Positions 16,222-24,811 of a stretch of DNA of 64,000 nucleotides are shown piece by piece (the first letter of the stretch is position 1; each line of letters starts with the position of its first letter). The stretch lies in the NCBI GenBank assembly GCA_937899905.1, contig CALCCF010000032.1:26493-90492 (forward strand), written 5' to 3'. The notes under the pieces were generated by a model. It was not told the origin of the DNA and did not search any database. It was given only the letters and a program-made list of their open reading frames with translations. A program made the translations under genes and the position numbers. The stretch comes from an uncultured Phycisphaeraceae bacterium. GTDB lineage: Bacteria; Planctomycetota; Phycisphaerae; Phycisphaerales; UBA1924.

Positions 16222-17712
16222 ATGGGCCATCCGGGCATGATCGAGATAGCGCGGCGCATCGCTGCGGGGGAGATGTCCGCCCTTGAGGCGACGACCGAAG
16301 CGCTGTCGCGAGTGGATGCCGTTCAAGGCGAGATCAACGCTTTCGTCGACGTGTTCCACGAGGCGGCTTCTACCCAGGCGCGCGCGATCGATGCGAAGCG
16401 AACCAGTGGTGAAACGCTCGGCCCGCTCGCGGGCGTGCCGGTGGTTGTCAAGGACAACATCTGCATCGGGCAGGATCGTTACCCCGGCCGGACGACGTGC
16501 GCGAGCAAGATGCTGGAGGGCTACCGCAGCCCATACAACGCCACGGCTGTTACGAAGCTGCTTGATGCCGGCGCGGTGATCGTCGCCAAGGCCAACCTCG
16601 ACGAGTTCGCCATGGGTGGCAGCGGCGAGCACTCGTACTTTGGCGCCACGAAGAACCCATGGGACTTGGCGCGCACGCCCGGTGGAAGCAGCAGCGGCAG
16701 CGCGGCGGCGGTGGCGGCCGGGTGCGTCACCATGGCGCTCGGAAGCGATACCGGCGGCTCGGTGCGCCAGCCCGCGGCGATGTGCGGCTTGGTGGGACTT
16801 AAGCCGACGTACGGGCGTGTCTCGCGGTACGGACTCGTCGCCTTTGCGAGCAGCCTTGATCAGATCGGAACGTTCACGAACTCGGTCGAGGATGCGGCCG
16901 CGACGCTGACGGCGATCTCGGGGCACGACCCGCACGACGCGACGAGCGCGCCGCGGGAGGTCGAGAACTTCGTCGCTGCGCTCGAGCAGGAGGTGTCGGG
17001 GCAGCACGTTGCGAGAGTGCGGCCGGAGGGTGGTGTACACCCGGCGATCAATGACGCGCTCGAGCGCGCGGCCGGTGTCCTGAGCGGCGCTGGTGTCACG
17101 CTGGATGACGGGCAGCTGCCGCACACGCGGTACGGCGTCGCGGCGTACTACCTCATCGCGCCGGCGGAGGCGTCGAGCAATCTGGCGCGATACGACGGTG
17201 TGCGTTACGGACGCCGCGCCGAATTGCGTGAGGGTGAGGGGCTCGATGACCTGTACACGCGCTCGCGGTCCGAGGGCTTCGGTACCGAGGTCAAGCGGCG
17301 CATCCTTCTGGGTACGCACGCGCTCAGCAGCGGGTATAACGACCAGTATTACGGCAAGGCCCAGCGCACGCGTCGGCTGATCAAGCAGGACTTCGAAGCG
17401 CTCTTCGACAGCGGCGCTCGCGCTGTGCTCATGCCGACAACGCCCGAGCCGGCGTTCAAGCTGGGCGAGAAGCTCGATGACCCGATGGCGATGTATCAGG
17501 AAGATGCGTTCACGGTCGGTGCAAACCTGGCGGGATTGCCGGCAATCAGCATCCCGACAGGTACGGTCGATGTCGATGGCTCGAATCTGCCCGTGGGCGT
17601 GCAGCTGATCGGGCGACCGTTCGATGAATCCGGGCTGCTGGCGCTCGCCCGCGCTCTAGAGCACGGGCTGCGCTTCATAGAACGCAGCCCGCTTGCCAGT
17701 CGTGGGGAGTAG
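16222..17712 (+). CDS. gatA: Glutamyl-/aspartyl-tRNA amidotransferase subunit A
   Basis: A 496-residue amidase-signature enzyme that releases ammonia from glutamine to convert Glu-tRNA-Gln or Asp-tRNA-Asn. The Ser-cisSer-Lys triad is K77 (VVVKDN), S156 (TPGGSSSGS) and S180 (SDTGGSVRQPA). The later YGKAQRTR and PTTPEPAFKLGE segments match GatA rather than generic amidases. TTGGGAG at 16206 supports the start. gatB and gatC are not in the window, so the complex is encoded at split loci. Confidence 0.92.
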   Translation: MGHPGMIEIARRIAAGEMSALEATTEALSRVDAVQGEINAFVDVFHEAASTQARAIDAKRTSGETLGPLAGVPVVVKDNICIGQDRYPGRTTCASKMLEGYRSPYNATAVTKLLDAGAVIVAKANLDEFAMGGSGEHSYFGATKNPWDLARTPGGSSSGSAAAVAAGCVTMALGSDTGGSVRQPAAMCGLVGLKPTYGRVSRYGLVAFASSLDQIGTFTNSVEDAAATLTAISGHDPHDATSAPREVENFVAALEQEVSGQHVARVRPEGGVHPAINDALERAAGVLSGAGVTLDDGQLPHTRYGVAAYYLIAPAEASSNLARYDGVRYGRRAELREGEGLDDLYTRSRSEGFGTEVKRRILLGTHALSSGYNDQYYGKAQRTRRLIKQDFEALFDSGARAVLMPTTPEPAFKLGEKLDDPMAMYQEDAFTVGANLAGLPAISIPTGTVDVDGSNLPVGVQLIGRPFDESGLLALARALEHGLRFIERSPLASRGE

Positions 17713-17729
17713 GACGTCGGCCTTGCGTG

Positions 17730-18674
17730 TTAGATCGCGCCGGCGATCGCAGGGGCTTCGAGCTTGCCGGCCATCTCGCGAGTCGTATCGGGCGACGTGG
17801 TGACCAGGTAATACAGCAGCTCGTTGTGACGCCAGCCGATGATCTTGCTGGTCGTCTCGCCCTCGGTGCCGATGGCGTACGCCTTACCGGACACGAAACG
17901 CTCATCGCTGCAACGCTGGATGTAGAGGCTCACCTCGACGCGCTCGCCGGCCTGGTCGAAGGCTTCGTACATCATGTGGATGGACGGACCCTTGCCCGGC
18001 ACCTTGCACTTGCCCGCGGCTACGAACGTCGCGCCCGTGGGCAGCAGGTCTTCGGGCTGCACGCGCTCGCCCAGCACATCGCGGAACGCCGAGGGGACGC
18101 CCGAGAGGTCCTTCTGGGTGAACTTGCGCATCGTCGTCGGGTGCATGGCGCAGCGATTGTGCTCGTCGGACATGAAGCCTGCGAGCTGGATGCCCGTGGG
18201 CATCTCTGCCAGCGCCACGCCCGGGGCGCCCTGCTGCGTCGAGGGGTTCTGTTGGAGGTACGACGACACGCCGACGATGATCACCACGGCGGCAGCAAAC
18301 GCGGCGACACGCTGCCACATGGGGAAGCGCATCGCCGAGGATGAGTCGGACGTTGGCTGGGGCTGGTCCGCCGGCGTGCCCGCGAGGCCGAGCTGTGGCG
18401 CCGGGGCCGTGCCCGCCACCATGCTCGAGATCTTGTTGCGAAGCGCATCTGGGCACTGGCAGTCTGCGGCCATGCAGCGGCCGATCGCTCCACGCAACTT
18501 ACGCTCGGACTCTTCGAAGCCGGCCAGCGACGGGTTGGCCCGCTTAGCGGACTCATAGCGAGCGGCATCCTCGGCGGACAGCTCGCCATCGGCGGCGCAG
18601 CGGGCCAGCCGTTCGAGTTCCGCGTTGGTCAGCGGGCCGTGGTTCGCGTTGTCGTGCGAGTGGTCCTGGCTCAT
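17730..18674 (-). CDS. Membrane anti-sigma factor paired with the ECF sigma gene
   Basis: A 314-residue protein. The N-terminal cytoplasmic part (LERLARCAADGELSAEDAARYE, then C67, C72 and C74 in a cysteine cluster) resembles anti-sigma domains, some of which bind zinc. One transmembrane helix follows at about 121-140. A roughly 170-residue outer domain has three more cysteines. It is downstream of, and in the same direction as, the sigma-factor gene, the standard arrangement for such pairs. The outer domain family is unknown to me. Confidence 0.82.
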   Translation of the reverse strand: MSQDHSHDNANHGPLTNAELERLARCAADGELSAEDAARYESAKRANPSLAGFEESERKLRGAIGRCMAADCQCPDALRNKISSMVAGTAPAPQLGLAGTPADQPQPTSDSSSAMRFPMWQRVAAFAAAVVIIVGVSSYLQQNPSTQQGAPGVALAEMPTGIQLAGFMSDEHNRCAMHPTTMRKFTQKDLSGVPSAFRDVLGERVQPEDLLPTGATFVAAGKCKVPGKGPSIHMMYEAFDQAGERVEVSLYIQRCSDERFVSGKAYAIGTEGETTSKIIGWRHNELLYYLVTTSPDTTREMAGKLEAPAIAGAI

Positions 18675-18828
18675 GCGTGCCGCTCCGAAAAGCTGGGGGA
18701 GGCATCAGGCCGGGCCCCAATGCCCAGCCAACGAACGTCGTCTTGATCTTCGGCAGGCTCCGACCGGCCGATCCGTGTCCCGCGGAATGCGGGGGGGCAG
18801 GGGACCGCCGGGGAGCCTGACGGGGTGC

Positions 18829-19422
18829 CTAACTCTCGTCTCCCACGGTTTCATCCCCCGCAAGGCGATTGATTCCAAGTCTTTCTGCCTGATCGGGGTC
18901 GGCCATCAGGACATCCGCTACGAGTTTTCGGGCCCTGTGGAGCCGGCTCATCACCGTGCCGATGGGCACCTCCAAGATCTCGGCGATCTCGCGGTACTTC
19001 AGGCCCTCGACACCCCACAGCAGCAGGATCTCGCGGAACTCGGGCTTGAGCTCCTCGATGGCGTGCTTCAGGGCATCGTCGACCTGGTCCCAGTCGAAGC
19101 TGGCCTGGTCCCAGGCGGGCGAGGCCTCGCCGGGCGTCAGTTCGCCGTCGGACTCCTCGAAGAACTCGCCCACGGGCGTCGGGCGGCGGCCCTCCCGCTT
19201 GATGTCCGAGTAGAACGCGTTGTGGGCGATGGTGAAGAGCCACGCCCGCATGCCGCCGCCACGTTCCTCGAAGTTCTGCCACGTCTCGCTCTTGAGCGCC
19301 CGCAGGTACACCTCCTGCACCAGCTCGTCGGCCCGGTCGGGGCTGCGCGTCAGGTGGTACGACAGGCGGTACACCGAGTCGAGGTGTTCCAGGGCCATCG
19401 CTTCGAATGCCTGGCGATCCAT
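18829..19422 (-). CDS. ECF-type RNA polymerase sigma factor
   Basis: A 197-residue sigma-70 family protein. Region 2 (about 11-43, LDSVYRLSYHLT and DELVQEVYLRAL) binds the -10 element and core polymerase; region 4 (about 124-168, LKPEFREILLLWGVEGLKYREIAEIL, then GTVMSRLHRARK) binds the -35. There is an acidic linker between them. The ATG at 19422 removes a 60-residue basic extension without homology. The 154-base gap to the anti-sigma gene holds GC-rich hairpins but no T run. Target promoters are unknown. Confidence 0.9.
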   Translation of the reverse strand: MDRQAFEAMALEHLDSVYRLSYHLTRSPDRADELVQEVYLRALKSETWQNFEERGGGMRAWLFTIAHNAFYSDIKREGRRPTPVGEFFEESDGELTPGEASPAWDQASFDWDQVDDALKHAIEELKPEFREILLLWGVEGLKYREIAEILEVPIGTVMSRLHRARKLVADVLMADPDQAERLGINRLAGDETVGDES

Positions 19423-19523
19423 GTCAGGGCGTTCCCTTGGGTATCCCAGCGGGCCGAACGAGATCCGAGGGTACACCGCTGATCGGCGGCGGGCCCTCAT
19501 CACGCGCTCGATACCCTCCACGC

Positions 19524-20411
19524 GTGCCCGAGTTGCCCGAGGTCGAACACCTGCGCCGCACGCTGGTCCCGCACCTGGTGGGCCGGTCTGTGGTCCGGGC
19601 AACGCTGCACCGACGGGACATCGCCGTTGGCCCGGGAGACCCGCCCGGTGGGTTCGCTCGCCAGAGGTCGCGTGTTCGGCCGAGACGGCTCACGAAGGCC
19701 CAGATGCTCGAGGGGGCCGTGATCGATCGGATCGACCGCCGGGGCAAGCTGATGGCGATCATCGGGGACGATGGCCGCGCCATCGGCGTGCACCTGGGCA
19801 TGAGCGGGCAGGTGCTCTGGGCAGCGGCTGGTGGTCGACTATCAACCGACCATGTCCACGCCACGTGGCGGCTCGACGACGGCTCGAGGTTCGTGTTTCG
19901 CGACCCGCGACGGTTCGGAGGCGTCTGGATGTTCGCCAGCCGGGACGAATTGCCGCCCTGGCAATCCCTCGGTCCCGATGCTCTGAAGATCACTCCAAGC
20001 GAGTTCGCGGCTCGCCTCCGTGGAGCCAAGCGGCCCATCAAAGCCGCCCTGCTCGACCAAGGACTCGTCGCCGGTATCGGCAACATCTACGCCGACGAGG
20101 CCCTGCACCGGGCGGGCATCCATCCCCTGACCCAGCCATCGTCTCTGGAGCCGGATCGGCTCGAGCGACTCGGGGCCGCCGTCGTTGAGCTGCTCCAGGA
20201 CGCGGTCGCGGTCGGCGGCTCGACGCTGCGCGACTATCGAGCGGCCGATGGCGAGCCGGGCGGGTACCAGCACGCCCACCGCGTGTATGGCCGATCGGGC
20301 CTGGAGTGCCTCACGTGCGGTCGGGGTTTGAGCACGGCCAGGATCGCTCAGCGGACGACGGTCTGGTGTCCGGGGTGTCAAGAGTGCGTCCAACCGGTGC
20401 CTGATGAATAG
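19524..20411 (+). CDS. mutM: Formamidopyrimidine-DNA glycosylase
   Basis: A 295-residue oxidised-purine repair glycosylase/lyase. The GTG start is firm because the mature N-terminus must be P-E-L-P-E (catalytic P2 and E3). K75 in RRGKLM is the beta-clamp lysine. GIGNIYADE is the helix-two-turn-helix motif. The C-terminal C4 zinc finger is intact (ECLTCGR then WCPGCQ). Residues about 31-55 are an insertion of around 18 residues relative to E. coli MutM. No ribosome site is visible. A TACCCT hexamer ends 6 bases before the GTG, so the mRNA may be leaderless. Confidence 0.93.
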   Translation: MPELPEVEHLRRTLVPHLVGRSVVRATLHRRDIAVGPGDPPGGFARQRSRVRPRRLTKAQMLEGAVIDRIDRRGKLMAIIGDDGRAIGVHLGMSGQVLWAAAGGRLSTDHVHATWRLDDGSRFVFRDPRRFGGVWMFASRDELPPWQSLGPDALKITPSEFAARLRGAKRPIKAALLDQGLVAGIGNIYADEALHRAGIHPLTQPSSLEPDRLERLGAAVVELLQDAVAVGGSTLRDYRAADGEPGGYQHAHRVYGRSGLECLTCGRGLSTARIAQRTTVWCPGCQECVQPVPDE

Positions 20412-20753
20412 TCACAATTTATCCCCAGTGATGGAATTGCTTCTCCGGTACTCTGGAGCGTCCGGAGATATCTACTACATCATGAAGAAAGAACAGTGAT
20501 CGTCATAGTTATGGCTGTTGTCTTGTGGACAGCATCGCCCATGATCGATGTAAGACGATATCTACCAGTTGCTTAGGGCCATGGACAACCGGTCGTCTGG
20601 ATGTCGGCACCCCGACACTGAGCGGCGCTCGCACTTTGTGCGCGTGGTAAAACTACCCACGCTTTGATTCTGACCACGCAGAGCGCCGTCGTTCGCCAGG
20701 TTATCCACAGTGATATCGACAGGCGCTGGCGCTGATCGATCCTCGATATCGCA
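20412..20753. other. AT-richer intergenic stretch with DnaA-box-like sites (possible origin or regulatory RNA)
   Basis: A region of about 340 bases with no gene, less GC-rich than its neighbours. It contains TTATCCACA (20701-20709, the textbook DnaA box) and TTATCCCCA (20419-20427), both followed by GTGAT. A weaker reverse match TGTGGACAG is near 20525. GATATC occurs four times (20467, 20557, 20712, 20745). This could be an origin, a DnaA-titration site or an unrelated leader; no dnaA gene is nearby. Confidence 0.3.
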
Positions 20754-20777
20754 TGAAAAAACGGCCGTGAGGCCGCT
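20754..20777 (-). terminator. Rho-independent terminator of the HTH/transmembrane gene
   Basis: Read on the minus strand, GCGGCC, a short loop, GGCCGT and a run of T residues; it lies about 28 bases after the stop at 20805. Confidence 0.75.
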
Positions 20778-20804
20778 TGTGACTGGTTCGTATTGGGTTT
20801 GGGC

Positions 20805-21611
20805 TCAGCTGGTCATCTTGCCCACGAAGAACCCGATGATGGCCAGCACGACAACGACGCCGGCGATCGCCCCGGCGATCACGGCGATGCTCAGGCCCTC
20901 GATGAGCTCCATCACCACACCGGCACCCGTCCAGATCGACACGATGAGGGCAAACGCGAAGGCCATGACCAGGAACAGGCCCAGGCACGCGAACATCGCG
21001 GCCATCGACGCGCCGGGGTCGAGCGACTCCTCGGCGTACACCACGGCTGCCGGCTGGTTGGCGGCGCCGGCCGAGGCGTCCTCGAACAACGCACCGCCAC
21101 CCGCGGCGACCTCCTCGCCGATGGTCGAGCCCTCGGAGTCGCCCATGTCGAAGTCGGAAAGCAGGTCGGCGCCCAACGAGGTGTCGTCGGCCTCACGGGT
21201 CATGTCCAGCAGGCCCGAGCCGGAGGCGGCCGGGTCGGTGCTGGTCTCCATGCCGAAGCTTGGCGATGCGGTGATTTGGGTCTGTGCGGCCGCGTCGGCT
21301 TCTTCGATGTCGTCGGCCTCGAAGATGCTGATACCGGTCTGCTCCTTGGGGTCGCCCGCGGCATCATCGTCGGCAAAGCCGATGGCCGAATCGTCCGCGG
21401 CCAGGCCCACGCCCGAGTCGTCGGCAAAGCCGATGGCTGCGTCGTCATCATCGCCGTCGGCCAGCAGATCGACCTGGTCGACCTTGAAGATCAGCTTGTC
21501 GCCGTCGACGAACTTGCTGAGCTGGTTGGACTCGACGAGGTCCATGACCTCTTGCTCGCTCTTGCCGAGCTTCTGGCAGGTCTCTTCCAGCGAGTAAAAC
21601 AGCTTGGCCAT
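20805..21611 (-). CDS. HTH-domain protein with acidic linker and two C-terminal membrane helices
   Basis: A 268-residue protein. Residues 5-50 (YSLEETCQKLGKSEQEVMDLV, then GDKLIFKVDQVD) match the excisionase/MerR-like helix-turn-helix used as a DNA-binding fold. A long acidic linker (about 52-200) follows, with near repeats of SAIGFADD around 58-82. Two transmembrane helices (about 203-227 and 240-264) end the protein. TGGAGCG precedes the ATG at 21611. A DNA-binding head tied to the membrane suggests a membrane-bound regulator or nucleoid tether; this is inferred, not known. Confidence 0.7.
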   Translation of the reverse strand: MAKLFYSLEETCQKLGKSEQEVMDLVESNQLSKFVDGDKLIFKVDQVDLLADGDDDDAAIGFADDSGVGLAADDSAIGFADDDAAGDPKEQTGISIFEADDIEEADAAAQTQITASPSFGMETSTDPAASGSGLLDMTREADDTSLGADLLSDFDMGDSEGSTIGEEVAAGGGALFEDASAGAANQPAAVVYAEESLDPGASMAAMFACLGLFLVMAFAFALIVSIWTGAGVVMELIEGLSIAVIAGAIAGVVVVLAIIGFFVGKMTS

Positions 21612-21821
21612 GGCGGTTCGCTCCAGCGTTTCTGGCGGGCAACCATCGGGTGGAGCCCGGATTCTGCGATAGTTCCTCACGCAGGCTCGATTCGGAGCCG
21701 CGGCGGAGGGCCGATCCGCACGCCACCACGCGGCGGATGCAAGGGCCGTGAGGATAGGCGTCGGGGCGGCTGGGTGTTTCAGGGCTTGCCCGGGCTGTGC
21801 CAGAGCGCTCCCATTGCCGCG

Positions 21822-23198
21822 ATGAACCCCACGGCCCAGCTCCTGAGCGTCGACGTCCGAGAACTGATCGCGGCCCGGCGCTATCGCGAGCTTCGCGAGG
21901 CGCTGGGGCCGCTGCCGCCGTTCGACGTGGCGGCGGTGCTCGATGTGCTTGAGCCCAACGAGGCGGCGGTGGCGTTCCGCCTGCTGCCCCGAGAGCTGGC
22001 CGGCGAGGCGTTCGCGGAGCTGGAGAGCGAGCCCCAGCAGGCCATCATCGAGGCGTTGGGCGATCGGGCCAGCCAGACCATGCTCCAGGCGATGGACCCC
22101 GACGACCGGGCGGCCTTGCTCGACGAGATGCCCGACCAGGCGGCCAAGCGGCTGATCGATCGCCTGAAGCCCGAGGACCGTCGCGTCACCCAGCAGATCC
22201 TTGGCTACCCCGAGGAGTCGATCGGGCGTTTGATGACGCCCGACTACGTCCGGCTGCGGCCCGAGTGGACCATCCAGCAATCCCTCGAGCACATCCGCCG
22301 GTTCGGGCATGATGCCGAGACGGTGCACTGGGTGTACGTGATCGACGCGTCGGGGCGTCTGATCGATGACCTACACATCCGCTCGATCCTGCTCGCCGAA
22401 CCGAACAACACGGTGCGCGAGATCATGGACGACGCGTACCAGGCGCTCAGCGCGTTCGACGATCAGGAGCAGGCGGCCCGCGCGATGCTCGATTACGACC
22501 GCACGGTGTTGCCGGTGGTTGACAGCACAGGAGTGCTGTTGGGCATCGTGACGATCGACGACGTGGCCGACGTTGTTGAAGAAGAGGCGACCGAGGACAT
22601 CCACCTCATCGGCGGCGTCGAGGCCCTCGACGATCCGTACATCCGCACGGGTCTGGCCGACATGCTGCGCAAGCGCGGGGTGCCCTTGGTCATCTTGTTC
22701 GTCGTACAGGTGATCACGATCGCGATCCTGGGGCGGTTCGAGGGCGCGCTCGAGACGCATCTGATCCTGGCGATGCTGGTACCGTTGATGATCTCGTGCG
22801 GCGGCAACACCGGCACGCAGGCGGCGAGCCTGCTCATCCGTGCGGTCTCGCTGCTCGAGGTGGCGCCCGGTGACTGGCGGCGGGTGGCGATCAAGGAACT
22901 CGTGACCGGCGTGATCCTTGGCATTGTGCTCGGCGTGCTCGGCGTCGGTATCGTGTACCTCGTCGATGTTGTTGGCCTCGCGAGCACGGACGAACCGATG
23001 CGCGTTGGCGTGGCCGTTGGTGTCGCGGTGCTGGGCATCGTGACCTGGGCGGCGTTGCTCGGCGGTCTCTTGCCACTCGTGCTGGAGCGCTACAAGCTCG
23101 ACCCTGCGACGATCTCCAGCCCGCTCGTCGCGACGCTGATGGACATTTCTGGGGTACTGATTTACCTAGGCGTGGCGACGGCGATCCTGTCGGCGTGA
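21822..23198 (+). CDS. mgtE: Magnesium transporter MgtE
   Basis: A 458-residue Mg2+ channel. The acidic N-terminal MgtE domain (about 1-130) is followed by two CBS domains (about 140-260) that sense Mg2+. A five-helix pore then carries the family signatures SCGGNTGTQAASLLIRA (from about 325) and SPLVATLMDISGVLIYL near the end, including the pore aspartate of the DISG segment. The start at 21822 has no strong ribosome site but fits the family. It is convergent with the exbD genes, 6 bases apart. Confidence 0.93.
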   Translation: MNPTAQLLSVDVRELIAARRYRELREALGPLPPFDVAAVLDVLEPNEAAVAFRLLPRELAGEAFAELESEPQQAIIEALGDRASQTMLQAMDPDDRAALLDEMPDQAAKRLIDRLKPEDRRVTQQILGYPEESIGRLMTPDYVRLRPEWTIQQSLEHIRRFGHDAETVHWVYVIDASGRLIDDLHIRSILLAEPNNTVREIMDDAYQALSAFDDQEQAARAMLDYDRTVLPVVDSTGVLLGIVTIDDVADVVEEEATEDIHLIGGVEALDDPYIRTGLADMLRKRGVPLVILFVVQVITIAILGRFEGALETHLILAMLVPLMISCGGNTGTQAASLLIRAVSLLEVAPGDWRRVAIKELVTGVILGIVLGVLGVGIVYLVDVVGLASTDEPMRVGVAVGVAVLGIVTWAALLGGLLPLVLERYKLDPATISSPLVATLMDISGVLIYLGVATAILSA

Positions 23199-23204
23199 AC
23201 GCAG

Positions 23205-23642
23205 TCAGGGCGCGTCGAGCGCGATGTTGCGCACACCCAGGCGCGTGAGCACGTCCTGCACGGTGACGACGTGCTGCCACGTCACGCCACCCTCGGCGCT
23301 CAGGCGGATGTTGATCGCCTCTGGGTCGATACCGCGGAGTTGCTCGGCCGCGTGGGCTTCGAATCCCGCGAGCGGTACGACACCAGCACCGAGCCCCGAT
23401 ACCGCTGGGCCGGTCTCCGAAGCGAGGACTCGCAATGAGAGCGTGGGGTCGGGCAATGCGTAGGGATCGGCTGCCTCGCGCTCGCTCTGGCTCGCCTCGG
23501 CGGGGATGGCCGCGGGCAGGAACCACTCGGGTCCGACGAACACGATCGACGCCATGAAGAAGATGAGGATGACCAGCACGACATCGACCATCGGCGCGAG
23601 GTTGGGGCCGTAGATGTGCCGGGGGTCTCGGGAGCGGCGCAC
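23205..23642 (-). CDS. ExbD/TolR-type biopolymer transport protein (second copy of the pair)
   Basis: A 145-residue protein with a short basic head, one transmembrane helix carrying the proton-relay aspartate (LAPMVDVVLVILIFFM) and a periplasmic domain. This is the ExbD/TolR layout, which works with ExbB/TolQ to couple proton flow to outer-membrane work. It starts 2 bases after the stop of the other exbD-like gene. The periplasmic domain differs clearly from its partner, so the two are not recent duplicates. Confidence 0.85.
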   Translation of the reverse strand: MRRSRDPRHIYGPNLAPMVDVVLVILIFFMASIVFVGPEWFLPAAIPAEASQSEREAADPYALPDPTLSLRVLASETGPAVSGLGAGVVPLAGFEAHAAEQLRGIDPEAINIRLSAEGGVTWQHVVTVQDVLTRLGVRNIALDAP

Positions 23643-23644
23643 AG

Positions 23645-24064
23645 CTAGCGATCTCCGCCAAAGGGTGCCATGGCCTGTTCGGCTACGACGCGCACCGAGC
23701 GCACGCCTGCGCCGCGCAGCTCGGCGAGCACGGGCGATACGCGTTCATACGGCAGCGACGCATCTGCGCGCAGGTGCACTGCCGGCGCGGCGCGCACGGT
23801 GCGTCCGAGCTGTGACAGCGGAACGGGCGAGCCGTCCACGTCGAGCTGCAAGGTGTCGCCCTCGAGACGTACATTTACGAACGCGGCTTGGGTGATCTTG
23901 GTCTCGTCGCCGGCGGCCGACCTCGGCAGCGTGAGGTCGCTGCGCTGGTCGCTGGCGAGCTGGCCGACGAGCAGGTAAAACACGATCAGGCACATGACCA
24001 CGTCGATCATGGGCGTGAGGTTCGGGTGGCTGGAGCCCTCGGCTTGTCGGCGTCTGCGTCTCAC
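23645..24064 (-). CDS. ExbD/TolR-type biopolymer transport protein (first copy of the pair)
   Basis: A 139-residue protein whose GTG start overlaps the exbB stop (GTGA). A basic head (VRRRRRQAEG) precedes a transmembrane helix with the key aspartate in NLTPMIDVVMCLIVFYLLV. The periplasmic part ends in LPYERVSPVLAELRGAGVRSVRVV, typical of ExbD/TolR. It should form the stator with the neighbouring ExbB-like protein. No TonB, TolA or TonB-dependent receptor is seen here. Confidence 0.87.
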   Translation of the reverse strand: MRRRRRQAEGSSHPNLTPMIDVVMCLIVFYLLVGQLASDQRSDLTLPRSAAGDETKITQAAFVNVRLEGDTLQLDVDGSPVPLSQLGRTVRAAPAVHLRADASLPYERVSPVLAELRGAGVRSVRVVAEQAMAPFGGDR

Positions 24065-24780
24065 GATTCCGATGCGTCCTTGACGCCGGCGTGCTGCTCG
24101 CCGATTCGGTTCGCGACACGCTCGACGAGCGCGTTTGTGCGGCTGGTCGCCTCGTCGCATAGGCGATCGACGCGCGCGCGGAGGAAGCCGTACGCGAGCA
24201 ATGCAGGGATCGCCAGGCACAGCCCGAGCAGGGTGTGGAAGAGCGCCTTGCTGATGCCAAGGGAGAGCTGGGCCGGCCCGGCGGCACCACCCTCGGCGCC
24301 GATGGTCGTGAACGCGAGGATCATGCCCCAGACGGTGCCAGCCAGGCCAACGAGCGGCGCGAGGTTGCCGATGGTTGACAGCGGCTCGATGCGACGCAGG
24401 AGGCGCGCACACTGCGCATCGGCCTCGAGCTGGGCTGACTCGCGGGCGGCTTCGGTGCTCAGGCCGTCCTTGCCGGCGGCATCCTCGGCGTGGAGCATGC
24501 TCTTGATCACCAGCGCGGGGAACGAGGAGCGTGAGCGGAGGTAGCTGACCATCTCCGAGCGCGGGCCGCTGGCCGAGAGCGTGCCGAGGCGTTCGAGCTC
24601 GCTCTCGGGAAGCACGGTCTCGCGTCGGATCTCGAGCAGGCACTGAACCAACAGCGCGACCGCGGCGATCGAGCCGATGACCAGCACGCCGGTGAACACG
24701 TCGATCGACTGGACGAACAGCGACCACGCGCTGGCGGTGGGGGCGTCGGCCTGAGCGAGGGTGGTCAGTGTCGCGAGCAT
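24061..24780 (-). CDS. MotA/TolQ/ExbB-family proton channel protein
   Basis: A 239-residue membrane protein with three predicted helices (about 25-48, 133-160 and 170-195). The second and third carry NLAPLVGLAGTVWGMILAFTTIG and ALFHTLLGLCLAIPALLAYGF, the ExbB/TolQ signature including the polar Thr residues of the pore. It is the first gene of an exbB-exbD-exbD operon. TolQ-, ExbB- or motility-type roles cannot be told apart from sequence alone. Confidence 0.9.
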   Translation of the reverse strand: MLATLTTLAQADAPTASAWSLFVQSIDVFTGVLVIGSIAAVALLVQCLLEIRRETVLPESELERLGTLSASGPRSEMVSYLRSRSSFPALVIKSMLHAEDAAGKDGLSTEAARESAQLEADAQCARLLRRIEPLSTIGNLAPLVGLAGTVWGMILAFTTIGAEGGAAGPAQLSLGISKALFHTLLGLCLAIPALLAYGFLRARVDRLCDEATSRTNALVERVANRIGEQHAGVKDASES

Positions 24781-24811
24781 CCGGACAGGGTACGGCGTGG
24801 CCGGCCGGCGT

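Noticed and set aside
18675..18828. GC-rich hairpins between the sigma and anti-sigma genes taken as a terminator
   Set aside because: There is no T run after the stems, and the arrangement is expected to be cotranscribed; the hairpins may only modulate expression.
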